Assembly: GCA_964511625.1 (NCBI GenBank)
Contig: CAZEJG010000019.1
Span: 7,740 to 71,739 of the forward strand
Length of the DNA stretch: 64,000 bases
From: Pseudohoeflea sp964511625
Lineage (GTDB): Bacteria; Pseudomonadota; Alphaproteobacteria; Rhizobiales; Rhizobiaceae
Direction of reading: 5' to 3'
Shown: piece after piece, positions 16,596 through 26,800 of the stretch
How the letters are laid out: each line of letters starts with the position of its first letter
Position numbering within the stretch: the stretch's first letter is position 1
Translations under genes and position numbers: made by a program
The notes under the pieces: generated by a model
Told to the model about the DNA's origin: nothing
The model's input: the letters and a program-made list of their open reading frames with translations, nothing else
Database searches by the model: none

Positions 16596-16685
16596 GGAGA
16601 GGTGGCCGAGTGGTCGAAGGCGCACGCCTGGAAAGTGTGTAGGCGGGAAACCGTCTCGAGGGTTCGAATCCCTCTCTCTCCGCCA
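16596..16685 (+). tRNA. tRNA-Ser (anticodon GGA)
   Basis: A 90-base type II tRNA with encoded CCA. Acceptor GGAGAGG, anticodon stem CACGC/GTGTG with loop CTGGAAA (anticodon GGA), long variable arm around TAGGCGGGAAACCGTCTC, T-loop GGTTCGAATCC. No repeat of its 3' end was found in the window. Confidence 0.97.
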
Positions 16686-16836
16686 TTTCCCCATAAAGCT
16701 CCTTGTTCCGGGCGGCGAAATTTTTCGCTCGGTGGCCACGCATCGGGAGCCCGGGTGGACGTTGACAACCTCTGTTCCCACCCGGCGGTTGGCTATTGAA
16801 CGGTCTTCCGCGGTCTCGAGGAGCACGCGGCACCTT

Positions 16837-17121
16837 TCAGGTGAAGACCGCTTCGTAGAGATTGCGCCCGTCCTTCGGGCCCAGGGGGACCAGGAAAATG
16901 TCCAGTTCGCCCAGTTCGCCGTGTGACATCCGATAGGTGTTCTGATGGAGATGCGGCCCGCCAGGGCCGGAGAAGACCAGCGAGAACGCACCACCGGTGC
17001 GGGGGGCGGAGCCGAGCGGGACGGCCTCCGTGAGCACGAGATCGACCGTCTCGTCGGAAAACGGGATGGTGAAGGTGGTGTCAGCCAGATCCGAGAAGGC
17101 GTCCAGGGTCAGTTGTGTCAT
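16837..17121 (-). CDS. DUF6916-like small protein
   Basis: A 94-residue protein without signal peptide or membrane segment. The sequence TLDAFSDLADTTFTIPF, then VDLVLTEAVPLG, RTGGAFSLVFSGP and LGELDIFLVPLG matches the pattern I associate with DUF6916, a beta-rich family often found beside tail-collar proteins. Function is unknown. The start at 17121 overlaps the stop of the GNAT gene (ATGA), so the two are translationally coupled. It is the last gene of the tail-collar operon. Confidence 0.72.
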   Translation of the reverse strand: MTQLTLDAFSDLADTTFTIPFSDETVDLVLTEAVPLGSAPRTGGAFSLVFSGPGGPHLHQNTYRMSHGELGELDIFLVPLGPKDGRNLYEAVFT

Positions 17122-17684
17122 TCCGTCCCGGTCCCAAGTCGGCCGGCATGCCATTCCATCAGGTCGTAGACGCCCTTGTCCTCGATCGTGACAAAGCCGA
17201 GACGGCGATAGAGCGCCATGGCCGGATTGTTCTTTTCCACGTGGATCGACACCGCCTTGCCGGAGGTTGCCGCCACGTCCGTCACATCAGTCAACAGCGC
17301 CGTGCCGAACCCGCGCCCGCGTGCCAGCGGAAGAAAGGCAATATCGATGATCCGGTGCTGGCTCGGCCAGACCTCGATGTAGAGACGGCCGACGGGCTGG
17401 CCTTGCCGCTCGATGACGAGCCATGACGCATCGGGATAGTGTTCGAGATAGTGGGCTTGCTGGGCGTTGAACTGCTGGCGCAGAAAGCTTGCCTTCTGCT
17501 CGTCCGTCCAGGGAAGCGGCGCCAGCTCCTCCTCGCGGGTCGAGGCGTAGAGACCGGCCAGGAAATCCATGTCCTCCGGTGTCATGCTCCGGAAGGTCAG
17601 CCCGAGCGCCGCCGCCCGGCAATAGTGCGGAACGGCAAAACCGGCGTCGTCTCCATGACCGCGATCCTGCGCCTGCACGCTCAT
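17118..17684 (-). CDS. GNAT-family N-acetyltransferase
   Basis: A 188-residue acyltransferase of the GNAT fold. The acetyl-CoA pyrophosphate loop is LPLARGRGFGTALLTDV (the Q/R-x2-G-x-G/A pattern RGRGFG), preceded by the beta strand RIIDIAFLPL and followed by VEKNNPAMALYRRLGFV, all typical of motif A and B. The start at 17684 has GAGGA just upstream. It lies five bases after the propeller gene and overlaps the DUF6916 gene by four bases. Since it is locked into the tail-collar operon it may modify one of those proteins; that is inference, and the substrate could equally be a small amine. Confidence 0.85.
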   Translation of the reverse strand: MSVQAQDRGHGDDAGFAVPHYCRAAALGLTFRSMTPEDMDFLAGLYASTREEELAPLPWTDEQKASFLRQQFNAQQAHYLEHYPDASWLVIERQGQPVGRLYIEVWPSQHRIIDIAFLPLARGRGFGTALLTDVTDVAATSGKAVSIHVEKNNPAMALYRRLGFVTIEDKGVYDLMEWHAGRLGTGTE

Positions 17685-17689
17685 GATCC

Positions 17690-18970
17690 TCAACCGGTTG
17701 CGGGCGGGGTCAGATCGCGCACGATCCCGTAGGTGACGATCCCGTTGTCGGCGAGCATGGTCCATCCTGCGGTCCAGTGGGTCGAATCCGGGGCGATCTG
17801 GGAGATGAACTGCACGCCCCCGGTGTTGCTTTCTCCCTGGAAATAGCTGAGCGACCCGTCGGCATTGTAGTCGAGTGCGACGTGCCCGAAATCGGGCGCA
17901 ACGGCGATCTGGTGCCACCCGCTCCAGGCCTGCTTCGCGACGTCGGTTTGATAATTCGCGTGCACCCCCAGATTCTCGTCCAGCGCAGCGATCACGATAT
18001 CGCCGGATCGGTCGAATGCGGAAACGACGTTGACCACCGCGGCGTCGATCAAAGAGACCTGATGCCAGGCCGACCAGGACGTCGCGGCCGGTTCGGCCTG
18101 CCGGGTCTGCATGACCTGGGATCTGTTCCCGATCATGAAGACGTTGAGACACCCGTCCGAACCGAGAACCGCGGTCGGTATCGAGCCGGCGAAACCGCTG
18201 GCGGCGTCGTCGATCCGGGTCCAGCCCGTCCAGTCTGGCGGCGCCAGCGCGGTATCCTTTGTCTGGGTGTTGACGAAGACCTCGGTTGCCTGCGGGTCCG
18301 TGCCAATGCCCACGAGGGTGATGCGGCTGTTGATGTCGTTGGTCGCCGTCACGCGCGAAATGCCGGCGCCCGGTAGCTGGAGCCAGTCGCTCCAGGGCGT
18401 GTCGGGCGGCGCCGGCACCCGCACGTGCACCGTGATCGGTGTGGTCGATCCCGGCGGCGTGACCTCTTCGGTGGTTTCGACGATTTTCGGCGGGTTCTGG
18501 AATTTCCACCAGACATTGCCGGTGGCGCCGTCGACCCCGAAAATCTCGATGCGGCCGTTGGCGTCGCGCAGCATGGCGAGTTGCACCAGACCATCGACGC
18601 CGGTCGGGAGGCCGAGGTCGACGGGTGCGTTCCAGCGTTGTTCGCCGCCGGGCCCCTGCGGTGCTTCGTCGATGTAGTGAACCGTGACGGGGGCGTTCTC
18701 CGTCAGCGCCGCCATCGCGACCCTGCCGTCCATGGTCGATCCGGTGCCGAGCACGAGATAGGAATACGCGGTGTTGACGGGAGCGTAGATCGTGTCCCAT
18801 GGCCCGTTGGGCCGGGTCTGGGCCGTCCAGAGGATATGGTTGTCCTGGCCCCTGTCGATGCCGACGAGCATGAGCCGCGACAATTCGGCGAAAGGCGTCA
18901 ACGTCGGCTCTCCCCCGGGAAAGATGACGCCGTCTTCCAGTTCGATTTCGGTTCTCGCTGTCTCGCTCAT
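17690..18970 (-). CDS. Beta-propeller lectin-like protein
   Basis: A 426-residue protein built from about seven repeats in which a strand ends in a Trp-rich turn: GPWDTIYAP, NVWWKFQNPP, TPWSDWLQLPG, PDWTGWTRID, TSWSAWHQVSL, QAWSGWHQIAV and THWTAGWTML, spaced ~50-60 residues apart. The strands between contain G-x-(I/L)-x-(I/V) patterns such as GRIEIFGVDG and GCLNVFMIGN. This resembles PLL/tectonin-like beta-propeller lectins, so glycan binding is likely but not proven. There is no signal peptide. GGGAG precedes the ATG. It follows the third tail-collar gene by 49 bases and precedes the GNAT gene by five. A non-lectin propeller is the alternative. Confidence 0.65.
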   Translation of the reverse strand: MSETARTEIELEDGVIFPGGEPTLTPFAELSRLMLVGIDRGQDNHILWTAQTRPNGPWDTIYAPVNTAYSYLVLGTGSTMDGRVAMAALTENAPVTVHYIDEAPQGPGGEQRWNAPVDLGLPTGVDGLVQLAMLRDANGRIEIFGVDGATGNVWWKFQNPPKIVETTEEVTPPGSTTPITVHVRVPAPPDTPWSDWLQLPGAGISRVTATNDINSRITLVGIGTDPQATEVFVNTQTKDTALAPPDWTGWTRIDDAASGFAGSIPTAVLGSDGCLNVFMIGNRSQVMQTRQAEPAATSWSAWHQVSLIDAAVVNVVSAFDRSGDIVIAALDENLGVHANYQTDVAKQAWSGWHQIAVAPDFGHVALDYNADGSLSYFQGESNTGGVQFISQIAPDSTHWTAGWTMLADNGIVTYGIVRDLTPPATG

Positions 18971-19019
18971 CGTCAGGCTCCCGTTGGTGTGCGTGCAACG
19001 CGATGTGTGCTGCAGAGTT

Positions 19020-19541
19020 TCAGCTGCGCGACGGATACAGTCCCTGCAGGGCGATGATGAAATTTATCGCCAGATAGGGCTGCATATTGTTGTGCGCCTG
19101 TGAACCGCCTGCGCTCGGAAGGATTGCCTCCGCGAGTGGAACCAGAGTGGCAGGGGGAGCGTAGGCATTTGCTCCAACGACATTGGCAAGCGTCACCTGG
19201 TCGCTGGCGTCGTCATCGTCCCCCGATGCCGGGATGCCGCTCATGGTGTGGTTGTGATTTGGCATTTGCGCTTCGGTGAGCGTGACATCCTCGACCCCGC
19301 CGCGCTGGCCGAGCCTTCTGTCCGTCAATCCCGGACCCCGGCCGGGATGCATCGGCGCCCGGCCTTCGAGATTGGGGAGTGCGGTCGTTGTACGCCCGTC
19401 GCCGCCATAAGTCGTCCCGATCAGCGAGAACAGGGCGGTGTTCTGTGAAACCGGCAGAAGCTGGCCATTGCAGAAGGCCCAGGAGCGCGGCGCGAAATTG
19501 CCGGCGAATATGCGGATTTCGGCGATGAACGGTTCGGACAT
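19020..19541 (-). CDS. Tail-collar domain protein (MdpB-like), third paralogue
   Basis: A 173-residue protein with an N-terminal phage tail-collar domain: AEIRIFAGNFAPRSWAFCNG, QLLPVSQNTALFSLIGTTYG and GDGRTTTALPNLEGRAP. The middle has the His-rich turn MPNHNHTM and an acidic insert GDDDDASD, and the end is AGGSQAHNNMQPYLAINFII. This is the microcystin-dependent-protein type, whose members are small and lack the rest of a phage tail. Strong ribosome site GGGGAG. It lies 12 bases after its second paralogue; no prophage genes are near. Confidence 0.9.
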   Translation of the reverse strand: MSEPFIAEIRIFAGNFAPRSWAFCNGQLLPVSQNTALFSLIGTTYGGDGRTTTALPNLEGRAPMHPGRGPGLTDRRLGQRGGVEDVTLTEAQMPNHNHTMSGIPASGDDDDASDQVTLANVVGANAYAPPATLVPLAEAILPSAGGSQAHNNMQPYLAINFIIALQGLYPSRS

Positions 19542-19553
19542 ATCAGGCTCCCC

Positions 19554-20075
19554 TCACTGCCGGCTCGGATAAATGCCGAAAAGCGCCACGATGAAATGCA
19601 CGCACAGGAACGGCATGAGGTTGGTGTGCGATCTGGACCCGCCGACATGACTTATGGCGGACAAAGCCATGGCGTCGACTGCTGGAGGTGCTGTGAAATA
19701 GAGATCTGCAGCAAGATCGCTTGCCGTTACATTATTGGCCGGACTGGTCTCGGTGGCCGCACCGGTGGACGCCTGCATCGTGTGTGTATGGCTCGGCATT
19801 TGATTGACGGTGAGGGTAACCGTTTCCGCCCCGCTCTTCGCGCCAAGCCGGCGTTCCGAAAGACCCGGTCCATGGCCGGCGTGAATGGGAATCCGCCCGC
19901 GCAAATCCGGAAGGCCGAATGTCGTGCGTCCGTCGCCGCCGTAAATCGTGCCAAGCAGCGAAAAGAGAGCATCATTCTGCGAGACGGCAAGCAACTGTCC
20001 GTCGCAGAAAGCCCAGCCGCGGGGCGCGAAGTTTCCGGCAAACATCCGGATTTCACCAACGAATGGTTCAGACAT
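19554..20075 (-). CDS. Tail-collar domain protein (MdpB-like), second paralogue
   Basis: A 173-residue tail-collar protein: GEIRMFAGNFAPRGWAFCDG, LFSLLGTIYGGDGRTTFGLP and DLRGRIPIHAGHGPGLSERR are the conserved collar motifs. The central His-rich turn is MPSHTHTM, and the C-terminus HVGGSRSHTNLMPFLCVHFI follows the common ending. It differs from the other two mainly in the variable region between the His turn and the C-terminal strand (STGAATETSPANNVTASDLA), which would form the exposed tip. GAGGAG precedes the ATG and spacing to both neighbours is 10-12 bases. Confidence 0.9.
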   Translation of the reverse strand: MSEPFVGEIRMFAGNFAPRGWAFCDGQLLAVSQNDALFSLLGTIYGGDGRTTFGLPDLRGRIPIHAGHGPGLSERRLGAKSGAETVTLTVNQMPSHTHTMQASTGAATETSPANNVTASDLAADLYFTAPPAVDAMALSAISHVGGSRSHTNLMPFLCVHFIVALFGIYPSRQ

Positions 20076-20085
20076 CGGATGCTCC

Positions 20086-20601
20086 TCAGTTCCGCGATGG
20101 AAACAGGCCCTGAAGGGCGATGCAGAAATTCAGCGCGAGATAGGGTTGCATGTTGTCGTGCGCCTGCGAGCCTCCCACATGTGTCACCGATCGTTGATTA
20201 AGCGGGGTGAGATTGGCCGCTTCGGCGTAGATGGGAGTGGTCGAACGCGCCAGAACGGCCCCTGATGGAACGCCTTTGCTGGCGTTGTCCGAACCCGCAT
20301 AGGCAATGTGGTCGTGATTTGGCATCTCGTTTACCGAGAGCGTATGAGTTTCCTCTCCGCTCTTCTGGCCTTCGGAATGATGCGCGCCACCGTCGCTTCT
20401 GCCGACGTGGATGGGCGTGCGCCCCCTCAGATCGGGCAAAGCGAAAGTCGTCCTTCCGTCGCCGCCATAGGTCGTTCCCAGCAGCGAATAGAGCGACTGG
20501 TTCTGATTGATCGGCAAGATCTGGCCGTCACAGAACGCCCAGCCCCTGGGCGCAAAGTTAAATCCGACGATTCGAATTTCGGCAAGAAACGGCTCCGACA
20601 T
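20086..20601 (-). CDS. Tail-collar domain protein (MdpB-like), first paralogue
   Basis: A 171-residue tail-collar protein and first gene of the operon. Conserved parts are AEIRIVGFNFAPRGWAFCDG, SLYSLLGTTYGGDGRTTFAL and PDLRGRTPIHVGR, then MPNHDHIAYAGSDNASKG and HVGGSQAHDNMQPYLALNFC. The start at 20601 matches the MSEPF start of both paralogues and has GGGAGGG upstream; a start 15 bases earlier is possible. The 266 bases upstream (to 20867) are AT-rich compared with the rest and must hold the operon promoter, but I see no convincing -35/-10 pair. Confidence 0.9.
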   Translation of the reverse strand: MSEPFLAEIRIVGFNFAPRGWAFCDGQILPINQNQSLYSLLGTTYGGDGRTTFALPDLRGRTPIHVGRSDGGAHHSEGQKSGEETHTLSVNEMPNHDHIAYAGSDNASKGVPSGAVLARSTTPIYAEAANLTPLNQRSVTHVGGSQAHDNMQPYLALNFCIALQGLFPSRN

Positions 20602-20867
20602 ATCGCCCTCCCGCAATATGAATTAAATCAAGACTCTCTCAAGCTCTGCGCTTGCATTCCGAGTAATCAGTCTGGCCGCTATGTTTTTATGATATTCTTT
20701 CTCCCCTATAATATCAGGTTAGGACATTTCTGATAATAATCAAGAAGAACTGGATTTTTTGGTCTCTGTCTTATTCAATTTGTCTGGCTCCCGCCTCTTT
20801 ATGTCAGAACGCAATTATTTTCAGCTGCTAAAGCCCGAGACGGAAGCATCTCTTTGCAATGTGTCGA

Positions 20868-23800
20868 CTAAGGAGTCGGGCACGCTCCCTGATTGTAGTT
20901 GATGGTTCCGACTTCATCGACCGTATCTCCGTTGGCCGAAACATTCGACGCACTGGATTGCGTGATGTTCAAAGTGGCGCCCGCCTGGGCCAGCAGGCGA
21001 ATATCATCGACGCTTGCCCCTCCAGTGAAATCGTTGCCGCTGATATTCGCGCACAAAGTGTTCGTATCCTGCGCCAGTACCTGGAGACCAAACTCGAACG
21101 CATCGGTTGCGTTGGCAGAGGTATTGTTCGTTATCGTCGCATTCAGCGTACCGCTGCCGATAAGTTCATCGCGGGCAATGACCCGGATATGGGCAGAAGT
21201 GAAATCGCCTATCGTGTTGTTGTCGATGAGGACAAACATGGTTCCATCTTCATCTTGCTGCGCACGAATTCCAAAACCGTTGTTGATGCCGACACCGTTG
21301 CCATCGACGATGTTGTTCGAGATCGTCGCGCGGGTGACCGCGGTATCATTGTTCAGAACGTCGATGCCGGTGAACGGCGTATTGGTGATCGTGTTGCCGG
21401 TAATCGAGATGACGGAAGTACTGTTGGCAGTGTTGTTCGTCAGGATGGTTCCGGCGCCGAAGGCGGAAGCGGCGTTGAAATTGCTGCCCTGGACCGTCAA
21501 GTCAGCGTTTGCGGTGCCCTGAGACGAGAACTGAATTCCCAGCGCCCCGTCGCCATCGATCGTAAAGGTGGAACCGGACACGATGAGGCCGGCCAGCGCC
21601 GTTCCATCTGCTTGGTAGTCAATGCCGTCTTCGCCATGCGTGGTGGCGAGATGGTTGCTGAAGGTCGAGTTGCTGACCGTTAGAACGTCGCGCGTGCCGT
21701 CATCCGCCAAGGTATTGCGGTAGGCAATGCCGTTTTCGTTCATTTCGGTGAATGTGACGTTGTCGATCGTCGATGTACCGTAAAGGTTGAGGATGTTGAT
21801 ACTGTTCTGGTCGTCGTAGCTCGAAGCGGCGGCGCCGAAACCGTTCATCACACCGTAGCTGTAGCTGAAATTGGTGACGCTCGCGATGTCGATGCCATGA
21901 TCGTCACCGATCGTGCCGTCATCGCCGGTGGCGGCATCGGTAATATTGAGCTGACGGATAGAGACGTCGCGCGTGCTCGTCAGGGAGATACCGTCGCTCG
22001 ACGTGTTCTGAATGGTGCCGCCCGAACCGTTTGCGGCGTTCGTGCCGTCGCCGGTAATCGTAAATCCGCCACTGGCGCCGGTGTTGTTCAGGACAATGCC
22101 GTTGACGGCGCCATTCGCCGAAACGCTCCGGAACGTCACGCCGGCCGCACCGATGGTGGTGTTGTCGATCGTGACCGCCGTTCCGGTACTGGTCGTCACC
22201 GTATTGCCCAATCCCTGAACCGTTACCGTGCCGCCGCCGGTGGCCGTGAAGCCGGATCCGGAGGTGGTGTCGATACCGAGGCCGCCGCTGAAATTGAAGG
22301 TGCCGGTGGACGATATCGCAACCGCATCCGCAGTGCCGGTGTTCGCGGTAATGCTCGCCCCGATGTTGTGGATGCCGCCGGTGCTGGCGTTGGAGACGAA
22401 GGCCGAGGCGGTGTTGTTCTGGGTGATCGATCCGCCGAAGGTCAGCGCCGCGATGTTGGAACCGTCGATGTTGAAGGCGGTGCCGGTCGGATTGGTGATG
22501 GCGAGGTTCGAGAAGGTGAAGGCGGCATCGGATCCGTTGACGATATCGACGCCCGCGTCGCCGCCGTTCAGCGTCACCGCGCCGTTGAAGCTGTAGCTCG
22601 TCCCGTCGGCATTGTCGAACTGCAGGCCGGTGCCGGTGGTGGCGTTGATCCCGCCGGAGAAGGTGAGGGAGCCCGTGTGCCCTCCGGCGACGCTGACGGC
22701 AGCCGCCGCATTGCCGACATCGTGGGTGAGGGTGCCGCCGGAGAAGTTCAGGACGGAGCTTCCGCCGAACACCGAAACACTGTTCCCGGTCGCGCCGCTG
22801 ATCGTGGTGTTGGTAAAGGTGTAGTTGCCGCTCGAATTGCGAACGGTCACGCCGTTGGCTCCGCTGCCGGTCACCGAAAGATTGGTGATGGTCAGGGCGT
22901 TCGCGCTGCCGCCGATTCCCGTGACGGTGTCGATGAGCAAGCCGCCCGCCGCGCCCGCATTGGTCGAAGACACCGTAGCGAAAGTCAGGTCGGTGGAGAC
23001 CGGATCGATGTCGATCGCGGTGCCGTTGGTGGTGTCGATCGTGCCGCCCGTATTGGTCAGCGTGAAGGTGCCGCCCTTGCCGGCGCCGTCTCTGACATAG
23101 AGGCCGGTGCCACTGTCGTTGTAGATGTCGAGCGTGCCGAAATCGATGCGGCCGAGCACGCCGTCGAGCCTGAGGCCGTCGCCGGTCACACGGTTGCCGG
23201 CGGATGTACCAATTGCCAGATTGCCGCCATTGACGGCCTCGATGGCCACGGTGTCCGCATCGGCATCGAAGGTGACGTTGCTGATGGTGACGCCGCCCGA
23301 ACCGCCCGGAACGGAGATATCGGCGAAGTCGGTGATCGTCAGCCCGGCGCCGGTCGGTGCGATGTCGATGGCCTTGGCCGAGCCGGCTACGGTGATCGTG
23401 TCGAGGGCCAGCGTTCCGGTCTGGTTTCCGCCAAGGACGAAACCGGTTCCGGCGGTGGAAACGATCGTGAAGTCGTTGAAGGCGTAGTCGGCCGTCCCAG
23501 TACCGGAAATGGTAACGGCATCGCGGTTGGTGCCGATGATGTTGCCCGTGCCTGTAAAGTTGACCGAGCCGTCATTGTTGGCGAGGGCAATTTCGCCGCC
23601 GGTCGAGGCGTTGTCGGTCAGCGTTCCGGAAATCGTTACCGTACCGCCGGTGCGGTTGGAGACGACGACCGCGAGGCCGCCGAAATCCGAGGAGTCGATG
23701 TCAGCGCCGATGGTGATGTCGCCGTCGCCGGAATAGATGAATGCCGACGTTCCGGTGCCGGAACCGGCATGGCTTATGGTTCCGCCGCTTATCGTCACAT

Positions 23801-26800
23801 CCGCGGTGGTGTTGTTGATGCGGAGGGCATCCCTGGTGAGCGATGAAACCAGATTGACCGTGTCGAAGCTCAGCGTTCCGGAGCCGCCGACGAGGTTGAC
23901 GCTGATCGGCGAGAAGCTGCCGCTCGAATTGAAGGTCGCGACGTTTGCGAAGTTGAGGCCGGCCGCGCCGATGAGAACGTCGTTGAGGATCAGACCGCCC
24001 GCCGCACTGCCCGTAACCGCTTCGATCAGGTTGCCGCTGCCCGACAGTGACAGGCCGCCGTTCGACTGGAGATTGATCGTGGCATCGCCGGCCGAGCGTG
24101 TCGTTACGCCGCTCAGGATCAGATTTCCGCTGATGGAGCCGCTGCCGGTGATCGCCGCGCCGATACCCGTGGTCTCGGCTTCGACATTGACGATGGCGCC
24201 GCCGCCGGAAACCTGGATGACATTGGCGTTATTGCTAAGCAGCGGACGGACGGAGTCGACACCGGTCGTCGGAGCCGTGACGACGCCGGTCAGACCGGCG
24301 AGGACGGTTGTGCTGAACTGGAAGTTGCTCGGGGCGCTGCCGACGGCGATGCCGTAGGTGGACAGATCGACGGTTTCGCCTTCGCTCACCGAAACGAGCA
24401 CCTGACCGTCGTCGAGCACGAAGGTGCCAACGATTGCGGCCAGGTTGATGACGTCCTGTGTGTCGTCATCGGTATGGTCGAAGATGACGATCGCGTCGGC
24501 GGTGGCGTTGAATGCGCCGAGCATGTTGCCGGCATTGGCGAACGAGGAGCCGTCGCCGCTGCCGATAGCGACGTCGGTCGCATAGTAGATCGAAGGTTCG
24601 CCCGACAGGCCGGTGCCCATGGGGAAGTCGACGTCGAAGAAATTGTAATTGCCGGAGGACGGCAGAGTACCGGCGAGCGCGGTCGTCGCGCTGATCGACG
24701 ATCCGATGTCGGTCGACTGCTCGCCGTCGCCGAAAATGAAGTCGGTGTCTGTGGCCGCGGAGAAGAGAACGCCCTGGGCGACGCCCGCGATCGTGGCGTC
24801 CGCGCCGCTGGCATCGGTGTTGCCGAGCCGGATCGTGCCCGTCCCGGTGGTGCCGGAGAGGTCGATACCGGTCGTGCCGGTGGCTGAACTCGAGGTGACG
24901 TCGAAATCGTCGGCGGTCAGGTTGGCGCCGATGGTGGCGCTGCTGAGGTCGAACGCGGTGGTGTTGTCGCTGCCGAGGGCGATGTCGATATCGCCGAACG
25001 AAACGGCCGAGCCGATGGCGTTGCTGATATCGATCCCGGTGGTGCTCGGATTGGTGATCGAGACCGTGTCGAACGCAATCGCGCCGCCACTCACATTGTT
25101 GATCCCGATGGCGGTGGACCCACCGGTGGTGGTGACGGTCGAGAACGCCATCCCGTTCGCGTCGACGGTGATCGCGTTGAGATCGATGGCCATTCCGCCG
25201 GCAGTGGTCACGTCGGCGGCAACCGCTCCGGCCGGATCGACGGTGCGGATGGTGCCGCCGCCGGTGGCGCGGAAACCCGCGCCCGTCGTCGTGTCGATGT
25301 CGAAGCCATTGAGGAAATTGATGGCCGCGCCGGCGTTGTTCAGCAAATGGATGGCGGTGCCATTGGTCGTGTCCAGATCCAGCACACCGGTATCGAAGGT
25401 GATCGTACCGCCTGTACTGCTAAAGACCTGGATGGCGTCGGAGCCGCCGGTATTGGCGGTGATGTCGCCGTAAACCCTGACCGTTCCGGTGCTGCGGCCG
25501 TTGACCTGCACCGCGCCGCCGCCCGTGGCGGTCTGCGTGATGTCGGCTCCCAAGGAAACGTCGCCGCTGCCGCCATTGACCTGGAAACCGACCGTATTCG
25601 AGGTGGTGGCGCCGATCGTGCCGTCCTCGATGTCGAACGTGCCGGAGTTGTTCGCAAGACGGACACCCCATTGGGTGGAACCGTCCACCGTCGCGTCCGC
25701 TATGGTGATCGCACCGGTATTGTCGGTGACCGCCAAACCGGAACTGGCTGCGCCGGTGATCGTCAGGCTTCCGAAATCGATCGCGCCGGTATTGGTATCG
25801 AGCGTGACGCCATTTCCGCCGGCGCTGGTCACAGTTGTGGTGACTGCCGATGACGACGAGCCGAAATCGAAATCGGCGCTGGAGTTTTCGATCAGGATGC
25901 CGTCGCCGCTGCTGCCGCTGACATTGACCGTGCCGCCGGCGGAAACCGAGAACGTCCCGCCGCTGACATTGTTGATCACGATGCCGTTCGTCGCACCGCC
26001 TGCGCTGATGTTGGAGAACTGCATCCCGCCTGCGGCAATGGTCGTGCCATTGAGGTTGATGGCAGTGCCGCTGGCCGACGTGACGTCCGCCACGGCGCTG
26101 GTCGGATCGACGGTGCGGATGGTCTGCGAGCCGGTCGCGGTGATGCCGGTGCCTGTGCCGGTATCGATGTCGAAGCCGTTGAGGAAGCTGATCGTCGTTC
26201 CGGTATTGTTGAAGATGTTGAGCCCCGACCCGTTGGTCGTATCGATGTCGATAAGGCCGGTATCGAAGGTGATCGTCGTGTTTGCACTGTTGCCGATCCG
26301 GATACCGTCGGACGCGCCCGTGTTCAGGGTCAACGATCCGTTGAAGGCAATCGTGCCGGTTGCCGTGCCGATCGCCACACCGGACCCCGTGCCGTCTGTC
26401 TCGCTGATCGAGCCGTTCATGGTGAAGTCGCCGGCCCAGTTCTCGACGGTCAGCGCATTGACGCTCGTTGCGCCGATCGAACTCGCCGCATCGACGGTCA
26501 CGCTGCCGGCGCTCGTTCCGTTGATGGCGCGCAAGCCGGCGCCGGTCGAGGTGATATCGACGTCGTTGACGGTAATCGCGGCGGCGTTTGAATTGATCAA
26601 GAGGCCGGTCCCGGTGCCGCCCTGTCCGTCGATGGCCACATTGCTGACAGTCGTTGCCGAGGAAGCCCCGGTTATGGAGATGCCGACTCCGGTGGTGACA
26701 ATGTCAAAATTCTCGATCATCCCGCCGCCGCTGCTCGTCACCACGACGTTCCCGGCACCACCGCCATGCGTGGCGGTCACATCATTGGCGGTGATGGTGC

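Noticed and set aside
16596..20601. tRNA-Ser as attachment site of an integrated element carrying the tail-collar operon
   Set aside because: No integrase, no transposase and no second copy of the tRNA 3' end were found in the window.
19020..20601. Prophage remnant
   Set aside because: Only tail-collar proteins are present, as three intact paralogues with good ribosome sites; no capsid, terminase or lysis gene is nearby.
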